Assembly (NCBI RefSeq): GCF_004331485.1
Contig: NZ_SJKD01000004.1
Span: 434,001 to 498,000, forward strand
DNA from: Kribbella capetownensis
GTDB lineage: Bacteria; Actinomycetota; Actinomycetes; Propionibacteriales; Kribbellaceae
Reading direction: 5' to 3'
Length of the DNA stretch: 64,000 nt
Shown here: positions 1-8,463 of the stretch, in pieces
How the letters are laid out: each line of letters starts with the position of its first letter
How positions within the stretch are numbered: the first letter of the stretch is position 1
The notes under the pieces: model-generated
The model's database searches: none
What the model was told of the DNA's origin: nothing
What the model saw: only the letters and a program-made list of their open reading frames with translations
Position numbers and translations under genes: made by a program

Positions 1-42
1 GCGCCGGACCATCGATCGAGAGGGGTTCATGGCACCCCTCGG

Positions 43-813
43 TTAGCTGATCACCATGGGCAGCAACACCACCAGGAAGAACACCGACTCTACCGAGTGG
101 ATGGCGATTCCCATCAGTGCGCTGCGATATCTCTTGGTCGGTCCCGCGGTGAGGAACCCGGTCGCGATGGCGTTCGGGATCACCCACGGCTCGTGCAGGT
201 GGTAGCAGCCGAACAGCACGCCGTTCACGATCCAGTCGGCCCGCCCGAACGCCTTGCCCATCCTCGGCAGGAGGAGCCCGCGGAAAAGCAACTCCTCTCC
301 GATGACCGTGTTCAGGAACAGTTCGAACGCGACCAGTGCGTACAGCCACCACGCGTGATGGAACGTCGCCTGCCCGGCGTCGGACTCGAGGAAGTGACCG
401 AAGTTCCGCTCAGCGGGTCCGCTCGGTCCGAACGGCAGCATGTCCAGCGCCGCCAGGGCCAGGGCGAAGACCACGACCCACCACCACAGCCGGCCACCGC
501 GCCTCGACGCTGTCTGTGGTGGTCGTAGCCACAGCCGGTCACGGACATTCGTCCATGATGGATCACGTCGTTCACGCAGCACCAGGATCACCACGAGAGC
601 TGCTTGCCACAGCAGTCCGAACGTCAGCGCCGACAGCAGCGTGATGAAGAACCGCCTGGAGGACGCGCCGTCGCCCGCGATGGCCGGTGCCACCACCCAT
701 GCCAAGACAGCCATCGGTACGGTGGCCGCGGCCCAGACCGCGAGCACCATGCCGCGTGAGTACTGCGGGATCGCCGGCACTCGGGTCGGTGTCGTGCTTG
801 TCGTTGTGTGCAT
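43..813 (-). CDS. CPBP-family intramembrane metalloprotease
   Basis: A 256-residue multi-pass membrane protein of the CPBP (Abi/CAAX-protease and bacteriocin-processing) family. The family signatures are visible: a Glu-Glu-x-x-x-Arg motif at about residues 173-178 (EELLFR), an F-x-x-x-H motif at about 201-205, and a later His near 239 in a hydrophobic helix. Roughly six hydrophobic segments surround them. I chose the ATG at 813 because AAGGAGG lies just upstream; an in-frame ATG at 837 lacks such a site. Members cleave within the membrane or protect against bacteriocins, but the substrate here is unknown. It is divergent from the ECF41 operon, and nothing in the sequence ties the two together. 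Confidence 0.85.
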   Translation of the reverse strand: MHTTTSTTPTRVPAIPQYSRGMVLAVWAAATVPMAVLAWVVAPAIAGDGASSRRFFITLLSALTFGLLWQAALVVILVLRERRDPSWTNVRDRLWLRPPQTASRRGGRLWWWVVVFALALAALDMLPFGPSGPAERNFGHFLESDAGQATFHHAWWLYALVAFELFLNTVIGEELLFRGLLLPRMGKAFGRADWIVNGVLFGCYHLHEPWVIPNAIATGFLTAGPTKRYRSALMGIAIHSVESVFFLVVLLPMVIS

Positions 814-933
814 GGCCCCTCCTTGCGTCTGATGCAAGGACGGTAGGCGTGTGGCGGTACGGCGTACGTCCTCCCAACGGGGTCAGTCGGCACACCCCTC
901 AGGGGGTACGCCGTGGGTGCTCGCCGCTGGCGA

Positions 934-960
934 TGTCACAGCTGGCTGGGGTGTCTCGTC
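934..960 (+). promoter_or_regulatory. Predicted ECF41 sigma-factor promoter
   Basis: TGTCACA (934-940) and CGTC (957-960) are separated by exactly 16 bases. This is the consensus described for promoters of the ECF41 group (TGTCACA-N16-CGTC). It sits about 35 bases before the epimerase gene, whose downstream partner encodes an ECF41-type sigma factor, so autoregulation is the natural reading. The match is seen directly; activity is inferred. Confidence 0.8.
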
Positions 961-994
961 TCGGGGTTGAAGGAACAGTCTTGAGATCGGATGG

Positions 995-1936
995 GTGATG
1001 ATCATGCGGGTGTTCGTGGCAGGTGGAACCGGGGTGCTCGGGCGGCGGTTGGTGCCGCAGTTGGTGGCGCGAGGGCACCAGGTGACCGCTACGACGACCA
1101 GCGCAGCCAAGCTGGGCTTGCTGGAGAAGCTGGGAGCCGAGGCCGTCGTGATGGACGGGCTGGATGCCGCGTCGGTCGGTGAGGCGGTGGCCAAGGCTCG
1201 GCCGGACGCGATCGTGCACCAGATGACGGCGATCTCCGTGGCCCACGCGGGCAAGCCCGACATGAAGCACATGGATCGGTGGTTCGCCGGCACTAACCGG
1301 CTGCGGACCGAGGGGACGGACCACCTGCTCGCCGCCGCCGAGGCGACCGGCGTGACCAACTTCGTCGCGCAGGGGTACGGCGCCTGGAACGGCATTCGTA
1401 CCGGCGGCTGGGTGAAGACCGAGCAGGACCCGGTGGACCCGATGACCGGTACGCCGGCCGAGCCCGGGATGGCGGCGATCGGTCACGTCGAGGACGTGGT
1501 GGTCAAGGCCGGCGGCGCGGTACTGCGGTATGGCTGGTTCTACGGGCCGGGTGCGATGGACGACCTGGTCGAGCCTGTGTTGAAGCGGCAGTTCCCGGTC
1601 GTCGGGGGAGGCGGCGGCTACTGCTCGTGGGTGCATCTCGACGACGCCGCGAGCGCTACAGTCCTGGCTGTGGAGCAGCAGGCCAAGGGTGTGTTCGACA
1701 TCGTCGACGACGAACCGGCGCCGGCCAACGTATGGCTGCCCTACCTGGCCGCGTCGGCGGGAGCGAAGCGGCCGATGCGGTTCCCCACTTGGCTCGCTCG
1801 CCCGCTGGCCGGGGACGTGGCGGTCATGATGATGACCGAGGGCCGGGGGTTCTCCAACGCCAAGGCCAAGCGGGAGCTCGGCTGGGAACTGCGCTACCCG
1901 TCCTGGCGGCAGGGCTTCAAGGAAGAGCTGGCATGA
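995..1936 (+). CDS. NAD(P)-dependent epimerase/dehydratase, ECF41 partner (COE) protein
   Basis: A 313-residue extended-SDR protein. A Rossmann nucleotide-binding motif GGTGVLG lies at residues 10-16. Further on, a Y-x-x-x-K-like region is not clear, so it may be an atypical SDR rather than a true sugar epimerase. The start is ambiguous among GTG 995, ATG 998 and ATG 1004. Its stop overlaps the ATG of the sigma-factor gene by 4 bases, so the two are translated together. Genes of this type (carboxymuconolactone decarboxylase, oxidoreductase or epimerase) are the classical neighbours and targets of ECF41 sigma factors. The likely role is the output gene of that regulator; substrate unknown. Confidence 0.85.
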   Translation: MMIMRVFVAGGTGVLGRRLVPQLVARGHQVTATTTSAAKLGLLEKLGAEAVVMDGLDAASVGEAVAKARPDAIVHQMTAISVAHAGKPDMKHMDRWFAGTNRLRTEGTDHLLAAAEATGVTNFVAQGYGAWNGIRTGGWVKTEQDPVDPMTGTPAEPGMAAIGHVEDVVVKAGGAVLRYGWFYGPGAMDDLVEPVLKRQFPVVGGGGGYCSWVHLDDAASATVLAVEQQAKGVFDIVDDEPAPANVWLPYLAASAGAKRPMRFPTWLARPLAGDVAVMMMTEGRGFSNAKAKRELGWELRYPSWRQGFKEELA

Positions 1937-2859
1937 CGCGTGCCGAGGAGTTCGAAGAGCTGCGACCGTTGCTGTTCTCGATCGCCTACCGGCTCCTCGG
2001 CAGCGTGAGCGAGGCAGAGGACGCGGTCCAGGAGACCTGGCTGCGTTGGGAATCCTCGCCGACAGCACCCGCCTCGACCAAGGCCTTCCTGTCCGCGGTG
2101 GTGACCCGCGTCTCGATCGACGTACTGCGGTCGGCCCGCGTCCGGCGGGAGACGTACGTCGGTCCGTGGTTCCCCGAGCCGTTGCTGGCGGACCCGTATG
2201 AGGATCCGGAGCGGGCGGCGGAGCTGGCCGACTCGTTGTCGATGGCCGCTCTGCTCCTGCTCGAACGGCTGAGTCCGCTCGAGCGTGCGGTCTTCGTGTT
2301 GCGGGATGTGTTCGGGTTCGGGTTCCCGGAGATCGCGTCGGCGGTGGAGAGGTCGGAGGCGGCGTGCCGTCAGCTCGCGGTGCGGGCGCGGCGTCATATG
2401 GATGCGGGCCGACCCCGGTTCGAGGCCGACCGCGCCGAGCGCGACGTACTCGCCTCGCGGTTCTTCGACGCCTTCAGCGAAGGAGATGTCGACGGTCTGC
2501 AGGAGTTGCTCGCAGCCGACGTACGCATGGTCAGCGACAGCGGCGGCAAGGCCCCGCAGTGGGGGACCGGCATCGCCGGCGCCGACAAGGTTGCCCGCCT
2601 ACTCGTCTCCCTGGTCGCGCCGTTCACCCAGATCGGCGGCACCGTCGAACCCCACTCGCTGAACGGCCAACCAGGCGCCATCCTCCGCGACCGCGACGGC
2701 AAGGTCATCAACACCTGGACCCTGGACATTTTCGAGGGCCACATCCAGACGATCCGCACCGTCCTCAACCCCGACAAACTCATCCACGTGGGCCCAGTAG
2801 CCGACGCCTGGTCAGTACTCCGCCAAGCCACGCAGATCCGTCGCCCGCCAGCCTCTTAG
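1933..2859 (+). CDS. ECF41-type RNA polymerase sigma factor with SnoaL-like C-terminal domain
   Basis: A 308-residue sigma-70-family factor (SigJ-like). Region 2 lies at about residues 5-72 and region 4 at about 105-158, followed by a SnoaL/NTF2-like domain to the end. The ECF41 hallmarks are present: a WFPEP linker motif (79-83, usual WLPEP), DSGGK (202-206, usual DGGGK) and NPDKL (279-283). In this group the fused C-terminal domain, not an anti-sigma factor, controls activity. I chose the ATG at 1933, which overlaps the stop of the epimerase gene (ATGA). The upstream ECF41-like promoter suggests it transcribes its own operon. The signal sensed is unknown. Confidence 0.93.
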   Translation: MTRAEEFEELRPLLFSIAYRLLGSVSEAEDAVQETWLRWESSPTAPASTKAFLSAVVTRVSIDVLRSARVRRETYVGPWFPEPLLADPYEDPERAAELADSLSMAALLLLERLSPLERAVFVLRDVFGFGFPEIASAVERSEAACRQLAVRARRHMDAGRPRFEADRAERDVLASRFFDAFSEGDVDGLQELLAADVRMVSDSGGKAPQWGTGIAGADKVARLLVSLVAPFTQIGGTVEPHSLNGQPGAILRDRDGKVINTWTLDIFEGHIQTIRTVLNPDKLIHVGPVADAWSVLRQATQIRRPPAS

Positions 2860-3330
2860 TCAACACTCCACCCGATCGATGGAAGCGGATCCCTCTGCCG
2901 GGTGATGTCGCGCGGTCGTGAGCCGTCGTGTACCGCGCCATGGCCCGTGTCGAGGATCGCGGTGGGCGGTCTGGTCTTCGCGACGGCTACTTCCGCGGTG
3001 GGTACGTTCGGTCACGTTCTGAGCGCGCGGTGGGAATCGTTCCGTCCGGCACCATTGAGCGTCCGCTCGCACTGATCGCCCGGTCGGTGGCCATCTGGGG
3101 CATTCTCACCCTGACCGGCATCACACCCACCGACGCTGATCCCGCGCCCTTCACACACAATCGCCACTCACTCCCACCACCACCGCACCCGCCCCACCTG
3201 CACCTGACGAACCCCACCGTTTCCTCAGCGGCCGGCTCCGTAAGCACGCCATAAGTGGCGGGATCTGTTCAGGGCGGACGATCCGGGCCATTGTCGAAAA
3301 TGATTCTTTCCCGATCGAGGGGGCCGGAGC
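2860..3330. other. Intergenic stretch without a convincing gene
   Basis: About 470 bases between the ECF41 operon and the cupin gene. Short open frames exist on both strands but lack a ribosome-binding site and recognisable protein content. The 3150-3215 part is a pyrimidine-rich, repetitive CCACC/CCCCACC tract. I see no clear terminator or operator. Confidence 0.6.
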
Positions 3331-3690
3331 ATGGCCGTTTACAGTAAGTCGTTCGACGAACCCGATGAGCAAAGGACGCCGGACAAGACCGTCGTCAACG
3401 TGGTGAAGTTTCCCGGCGCCAGCGTCGCGAAGATCACCTTCCAACCGGGCTGGCGCTGGTCGGAGTGCATTCGTCCCGTCGTCGGCGGCGAGTCCTGCCA
3501 GGTCCGGCACGTCGGCACCCTTCTGTCGGGCGAGATCGAGGTCGTGCACGACGACGGCAGCAAGGCGCGACTCGCGGCCGGCAGCGCGTACCTGATCGAG
3601 CCTGGGCACGACGCCTGGGTCGTCGGCGACGAGCCCGCGATCGGCCTGGAGTTCGAGTCCCACGCGGCCGAGACGTACGCCAAGTCCTGA
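3331..3690 (+). CDS. Cupin-domain protein
   Basis: A 119-residue single-domain cupin. The middle carries the beta-barrel pattern (a G-E-I-E-V segment followed by a Gly-Ser-Ala-Tyr turn and a PGHDAW stretch). The first cupin motif has His residues in the V-R-H-V-G part, so a metal site is possible. Small cupins of this sort act as dioxygenases, isomerases or simple binding proteins; the substrate cannot be told from sequence. It stands alone, with 85 bases to the patatin gene on the same strand. Confidence 0.75.
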   Translation: MAVYSKSFDEPDEQRTPDKTVVNVVKFPGASVAKITFQPGWRWSECIRPVVGGESCQVRHVGTLLSGEIEVVHDDGSKARLAAGSAYLIEPGHDAWVVGDEPAIGLEFESHAAETYAKS

Positions 3691-3775
3691 CCCCGTTCGA
3701 TCCCTGGGGTGACTTCTTGCAATTGGTTGTGGGCGGGAGGACGCTCATCGCAAGGGGAGATCTTCAGGGGGAAAC

Positions 3776-4948
3776 ATGAGTCCTGCGTCGGCACCGGACG
3801 AGGTGCACGTTTCTGGTGAGCCGGTACGCCGGATTCCGGGGGATGACTCCCGGAATCCTCAGCCGGGAATGGCCTTGTGCCTGTCGGGCGGTGGATATCG
3901 GGCGATGGTGTTCCACGTCGGTGTTCTCTGGCGCCTGAACGAGGCCGGGATGCTGGCTGAATTGGATCGTGTCTCGAGTGTGTCCGGCGGTTCGATCACC
4001 GCCGGAGTACTCGGGATGAATTGGAACGAACTGCTGTTCGACCAAGCCGGGGTGGCCAAGCAATTCGTGGATCAGGTCGTCGATCCGGTCCGTGCGATGG
4101 CGAGCACCCACGTGGATCTACCGGCTGTGCTCACCGGGATCGGGCTCCCGTTCACCTCGGTGGCCGACCGGGTCGTCCGGGCGTTGCGCAAGCAGTTGTT
4201 CGGTCAGAAGACGCTGCAGGATCTTCCGGACAAGCCGACGTTCGTGATCAACGCGACGAACGTCGAGTCCGGCGTACTGATGCGTTTCAGCAAGCAGTAT
4301 CTGGCCGACTATCGCGTCGGCCGCATCGACAACCCGGGGCTGCCGCTGGCTGTCGCAGTGGCGGCCTCGTCGGCGTTCCCGCCGATCCTTTCGCCCTGCA
4401 CGGTCGACCTCGATCGGGAGGAGTGGGTGACGCAGCCGGGTAACGACCTGACGTCGCCGGAGTTCCGCAACGAGATCCGGCTGAGCGACGGCGGTGTATA
4501 CGACAACCTCGGGCTGGAGACCGCGTGGAAGCGGTACGAGACGGTCCTGGTCAGTGACGCGGGCGGTCACCTGGGTGCGGTCGCGGATCCGCCGGTGGAC
4601 TGGGCCCAGCACACGATCCGCGTTCTCAAGGTCATCGACAACCAGGTCCGGTCGCTGCGCAAACGTCAGGTCATCGATGCCTTCCGCAACAAACGCCCCG
4701 GCATGTACGTCGGGATCCGCAGCCACGTGGACGACTTCCCGCTCGCGGACCCACTGCCGTCCGATCCCGTTGTCGCAGCCAGGCTCGCGGGGATCTCGAC
4801 GCGCCTGAACGCGATGGACGACACCGTTCAGGAACAGCTGATCAACTGGGGATACGTCATCTGCGACACCGGCCTGCGCGCCCACCTGGGCAAGCCCGCC
4901 GGCGACGGGACGTTGCCCTATCCCGACAATCCACTCACCAAGCTCTGA
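3776..4948 (+). CDS. Patatin-like phospholipase
   Basis: A 390-residue protein of the patatin/RssA family of Ser-Asp dyad lipid acyl hydrolases. The oxyanion glycine motif GGGYR is at residues 38-42, the nucleophile Ser70 sits in SVSGGS (a variant of G-x-S-x-G with Ser for the first Gly), and the catalytic Asp238 is in DGG. No signal peptide or membrane segment is visible, so it probably acts in the cytoplasm on phospholipid or lysophospholipid. A good purine-rich site (AGGGGGA) precedes the ATG. It lies upstream of lipid-related genes (SDR, WS/DGAT), but there is no direct operon evidence. Confidence 0.88.
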   Translation: MSPASAPDEVHVSGEPVRRIPGDDSRNPQPGMALCLSGGGYRAMVFHVGVLWRLNEAGMLAELDRVSSVSGGSITAGVLGMNWNELLFDQAGVAKQFVDQVVDPVRAMASTHVDLPAVLTGIGLPFTSVADRVVRALRKQLFGQKTLQDLPDKPTFVINATNVESGVLMRFSKQYLADYRVGRIDNPGLPLAVAVAASSAFPPILSPCTVDLDREEWVTQPGNDLTSPEFRNEIRLSDGGVYDNLGLETAWKRYETVLVSDAGGHLGAVADPPVDWAQHTIRVLKVIDNQVRSLRKRQVIDAFRNKRPGMYVGIRSHVDDFPLADPLPSDPVVAARLAGISTRLNAMDDTVQEQLINWGYVICDTGLRAHLGKPAGDGTLPYPDNPLTKL

Positions 4949-5039
4949 CAACCTCACCTTCGCCCTCCAGCCGCCGTACCACCCTGCGTGAAAGTTCCCG
5001 CCGGCGGCGCGTGCTGGAATGGGGGCGGAGGAGGTGCGG

Positions 5040-5828
5040 ATGCGACTTGACGGGATGATCGCGCTGGTGACCGGTGCGTCGGCGGGCATCGGTACGGCGG
5101 TCGCGGAGCAGCTGGCCACAGCCGGCGCCCGGGTGATCGTGCACGGCCGGGACGAGCAGCGTACCGAGGCAGTCGCCAAGCGGATCGGGGGAGCGCCACT
5201 CCTCGGCGATCTTGCCGTCCCCGGTGCGGCCGCGCAGCTCGCCGACACCGCGCTCGACGTTCACGGCCAGATCGACATCGTCGTGGCGAACGCCGGCCTG
5301 GGCTGGTCAGGCCCGTTCGCCGAGATGACCGCGACCGAGATCGACCGCCTGGTAGCGCTCGATCTCCTGGCACCTCTTCAGCTGGTACGCCGCCTCCTAC
5401 CACCGATGCTCGATCGCGGAGCCGGCCACGTCGCACTCGTCGGCTCGATCGCCGGTCGCACGGGCGTCGCCGGTGAGGCCGTGTACGCCGCGACCAAGGC
5501 CGCCCTCGACGTCTTCGCCGAGAGCCTGCGGCCGGAGCTCCGAGGCACCGGCGTAACCGTGAGCCTCACGATTCCGGGTGTGGTCGACACCGGATTCTTC
5601 ACCGCCCGCGGCCGACCGTACGACCGCGGCCGCCCGCGCCCAGTCCGCGCCGAGGACGTGGCGAAGGCGCTGGTCGACGCCATCGCGCGTGACCGCGCCG
5701 AGGTGTGGGTCCCCGGTTGGCTCCGCGTCGCTCCCGTCGTACGAGCGCTCGCTCCCGGGCTCTATCGGCGTTTGGTGGCTCGGTTCGGAGAGCAGGTGGT
5801 ATCACGATCCGGGGAGGCACGCCGGTGA
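5040..5828 (+). CDS. Short-chain dehydrogenase/reductase
   Basis: A 262-residue classical SDR. TGASAGIG (11-18) binds the cofactor dinucleotide, NAG is at 84-86, and the catalytic triad Ser136, Tyr149, Lys153 is intact. The start at 5040 is chosen for the GGAGGAGG site just upstream; an in-frame ATG at 5019 would precede that site. The gene is followed after 14 bases by a WS/DGAT acyltransferase, so a joint role in reducing a ketone, aldehyde or fatty-acyl substrate and esterifying the product is plausible. That link is inference; the substrate is unknown. Confidence 0.9.
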   Translation: MRLDGMIALVTGASAGIGTAVAEQLATAGARVIVHGRDEQRTEAVAKRIGGAPLLGDLAVPGAAAQLADTALDVHGQIDIVVANAGLGWSGPFAEMTATEIDRLVALDLLAPLQLVRRLLPPMLDRGAGHVALVGSIAGRTGVAGEAVYAATKAALDVFAESLRPELRGTGVTVSLTIPGVVDTGFFTARGRPYDRGRPRPVRAEDVAKALVDAIARDRAEVWVPGWLRVAPVVRALAPGLYRRLVARFGEQVVSRSGEARR

Positions 5829-5842
5829 GCAAGGAGGAAGGC

Positions 5843-7159
5843 ATGGCCACGTGGCTGCGCGGGACGCCGGGCACCGTCGTGCCGTCCAGTGACGCGTTCT
5901 TCCTTCACATCGAGGGCACCGGGGCCGCGCAGCACGTCGGCGGCCTGGTGATGCTGGAAGCAACTGACGACCGGCCCTCGATCGACGACGTACGGGCGCT
6001 GGTCCGCGACAGCTTCGCCCGCCTGCCACGGATGCACCAGCGCCTCGCTCCGACGTCACGGTGGCGACGACCGCGCTGGATCGAGGCCGACTACGTCGAT
6101 CTGGACTGGCACGTCACCGAGCTCCACTCCCCGGACGGGAAGGCCGGACTGATGCGGATCCTGGGAGAGCTCGCCGAGACCTCGATGCCCCGGGATCGGC
6201 CGATGTGGCGGGTGGCGATCGTCCGCGATGTCGGGCCGGGCCGCGCCGACGCGCTGGTCGTGCTCGTGCACCATTCGATCGCCGACGGCATCGGAACGGT
6301 GCTGCAGGCCCTCAGTCTGTTCGAGCCGCGAGCCACGCTCCCGGTGCCGTCGGGACAGGCGGCCAACCGGCTCCGGCGCGCCGCAGCAGTGGCCGTTGGC
6401 CTCGCGCAACTGGCCACCGACGGCACCGCCGCCTCACTGCCACCGAGTTCAGCGCAGCGCGGGTTCGGCGTCGCCGACGTCGAGCTCGAGGTGGTACGTC
6501 GTACCGCTGCCGCTCACGGTGTGCGCGTCACCGACCTCGTGATCGCGCTGCTCGCCGACGCGGTGTACGCCGTGGCACCCGAACTCGCGCGGTCGGTGGA
6601 CGGCCGGATGCGGTTCTCCGTGACGACGATGGTGCGCACACCCGACAGCGTGGCCGAGGGCAACGCGACGGCTGCGGTGATCATCGACGTACCGGTCGAC
6701 GGCCGGCCGTTCGACGATCTGCTCGTGGAGGTGGCCACACGGACCCGGCGGCTCCGTCGGCCCACCCGGGCGATGGCATCCCGCTTTGTCATGGCCACTG
6801 GGTTGCGGCTCGTCCCTGAGCCGTTCGCCCGATGGTTCGCACAGACTGTTTACGGTCCACGCTTCCTGCACGCGGTCGTGTCCAACATGCCGGGGCCGAC
6901 GGTCGCGCTGACGTTCGCGGGGGTCGGCACGGGACCGACGTACCCGATCCTGCCGTTGGTGCCGGAGACTCCGCTCGCGGTCGGCGCGCTCAGCTGGAAC
7001 GGCGTGCTGGGCATCGGGCTGGCGACCGATCCGCAACTGCTCGACGCCGCGGCGGTGGCCAACCACCTCGACGCCACCTTGGCACGGCTGCGGGAGAGCA
7101 GTCCCGTGTCGGTGTCAGGGAGCAGGCCACTCGAGGGCGAGGAAGAGCCGAGCGCGTGA
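5843..7159 (+). CDS. Wax ester synthase/diacylglycerol acyltransferase (WS/DGAT family)
   Basis: A 438-residue member of the bacterial WS/DGAT family, near the usual 450-480 residues. The catalytic HHxxxDG motif is HHSIADG at residues 143-149, preceded by an R-P-M-W version of the family PLW element. The C-terminal part has the SNMPGP segment typical of the family. It transfers acyl groups from acyl-CoA to diacylglycerol or alcohols, making storage lipid. The ATG at 5843 follows AAGGAGG five bases upstream; the reading frame is open further upstream but overlaps the SDR gene. Its last 45 bases overlap the convergent PucR-type gene. Confidence 0.9.
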   Translation: MATWLRGTPGTVVPSSDAFFLHIEGTGAAQHVGGLVMLEATDDRPSIDDVRALVRDSFARLPRMHQRLAPTSRWRRPRWIEADYVDLDWHVTELHSPDGKAGLMRILGELAETSMPRDRPMWRVAIVRDVGPGRADALVVLVHHSIADGIGTVLQALSLFEPRATLPVPSGQAANRLRRAAAVAVGLAQLATDGTAASLPPSSAQRGFGVADVELEVVRRTAAAHGVRVTDLVIALLADAVYAVAPELARSVDGRMRFSVTTMVRTPDSVAEGNATAAVIIDVPVDGRPFDDLLVEVATRTRRLRRPTRAMASRFVMATGLRLVPEPFARWFAQTVYGPRFLHAVVSNMPGPTVALTFAGVGTGPTYPILPLVPETPLAVGALSWNGVLGIGLATDPQLLDAAAVANHLDATLARLRESSPVSVSGSRPLEGEEEPSA

Positions 7160-8305
7160 CTCCGGGTCGTCCAGGCGGTCGCCGAACAGCGCCCGGAGTC
7201 GCGCCATCCGATAACGAACGGTCTGTGGATGGATCCGCAGCTCCTCGGCGATCGCGTGGCGGTCCCCGAACTGGCGCAGCCAACTGGCGAGCGTCTCGGT
7301 GAGCCGCGCTCTCGCAGCCTCGGTCTCGCCCTGCAACGGAGCCAGCATCTCCTCGCGCAGCGCCGCGACCAGCGACTCGTCGCGCCAGACGATCAGCGCA
7401 TCGAGATGCTCGTCGGCGAACACCGGGTCGTCAGTGAGCACTCCCGTCTTGCGCAGGCGGGCCGCGATCCGGGCGATCTCGAGACTGCGGGGCAGCTCGG
7501 CCAGTGGCACCGGATTGCCGACCACGGCGCCGAGGCCGGTGAGCTCCCGGCTCAGCTGAAGCCGGCGGCCGGGACCGGACGGTTCCGGGATGATCGCGCC
7601 GAAGACCACGCCGTTGCGGCGGATCGGGAGTGCGCCCGGCTCGAGGCGGCTCACCATCGTGCGAGCGAGCTCGTGGTCGCCGTCGATGTAGATCACCACC
7701 GCGGCCGTCTCAGGGATCCGCCACGCCGCCTGCAGCGCGGCGGTCCGGATCGCCTCGGTGCTGGCTCGGCCGGACAGCAGCAGGTTCGCGAGCTCCTCGC
7801 GGCGGCGCTCGCGGGCGAGCGCGTCGTCGAGCTGCTCCTGCACGTACCCGTTGGCCGCCGAGAACGAGAGCTGGTTGACGAAGACAAAGACCGAGTCGGC
7901 CAGCGCGGCCAGGTTGTCCGGTGCGAAATCCAGCCGCAGCGCTGTCGCCGCGACGTGCCGCCACGCGATCCGGGCACCGAGCTGGAAGGCGGTGAGGAGC
8001 CGGGTGAGGTCGTTGCCGACCTGTTGCTGCCGGCGACCGATCTCTTCGAAGACCAGGCGTACCGTTTCGTCGGCACGGTCGAGGCTGGCCCGCTCCGGGC
8101 TGGACAGGTCGGCGATCGACATGTCCAGCAGCCGATGCACGAACAGGGCGGCGGGTTCCACCACCGCGTCGCGCTCGGCATCGAGGAACGCGGCGTAGTC
8201 CGGCCAGTGCTCGGCGAGCCGGTCACGAACCTCGGAGAGCAGGCCAGGCAGCCCCTCGAGCAAGGCCTCCTCGAGGCGGGCACGGTCGAATGTGGCGACG
8301 GTCAT
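7115..8305 (-). CDS. PucR/CdaR-type helix-turn-helix regulator
   Basis: A 396-residue protein whose last about 60 residues match the PucR C-terminal HTH domain (segment with FGDR, a recognition helix containing HPQTVRYRM, and an LFGDRLDDP turn). The preceding about 170 residues resemble the GGDEF-like linker of CdaR-type proteins, and the N-terminal third is an all-helical regulatory region. Proteins of this class activate catabolic or lipid genes in response to small molecules. It is divergent from the hopanoid operon (about 160 bases between starts) and convergent with WS/DGAT. Control of either is possible but not shown. Confidence 0.85.
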   Translation of the reverse strand: MTVATFDRARLEEALLEGLPGLLSEVRDRLAEHWPDYAAFLDAERDAVVEPAALFVHRLLDMSIADLSSPERASLDRADETVRLVFEEIGRRQQQVGNDLTRLLTAFQLGARIAWRHVAATALRLDFAPDNLAALADSVFVFVNQLSFSAANGYVQEQLDDALARERRREELANLLLSGRASTEAIRTAALQAAWRIPETAAVVIYIDGDHELARTMVSRLEPGALPIRRNGVVFGAIIPEPSGPGRRLQLSRELTGLGAVVGNPVPLAELPRSLEIARIAARLRKTGVLTDDPVFADEHLDALIVWRDESLVAALREEMLAPLQGETEAARARLTETLASWLRQFGDRHAIAEELRIHPQTVRYRMARLRALFGDRLDDPESRARLFLALEWPAP

Positions 8306-8357
8306 GTGAAGACTCCCATGCGTTCCCTGCCGAACGCCGGCCAGACAGGTGTCCTAC

Positions 8358-8392
8358 GGATACGTCATCCCACGGGTAACTGTATCCCCGTG
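8358..8392. promoter_or_regulatory. Overlapping inverted repeats in the pucR-hpnC divergent region
   Basis: GGATAC (8358-8363) and GTATCC (8382-8387) form one inverted repeat, and CACGGG (8371-8376) with CCCGTG (8387-8392) forms another. They sit between the divergent PucR-type gene and hpnC. They could be an operator for the regulator, but each arm is only 6 bases and chance cannot be excluded. Confidence 0.3.
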
Positions 8393-8463
8393 ACAAATTC
8401 TTGCCGTCCGAATGTGGTCCAGCGGGGCAGAGTTGGCATGAAACCGCTTCCCATCATGGGAAC

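Noticed and set aside
859..914. A 9-bp inverted repeat (ACGGCGTAC/GTACGCCGT) upstream of the epimerase.
   Set aside because: The word is very common throughout this DNA, so pairing is likely chance.
2928..3254. A 108-codon frame in the gap after the ECF41 operon.
   Set aside because: Its composition is pyrimidine-rich and low in complexity, and there is no ribosome-binding site.
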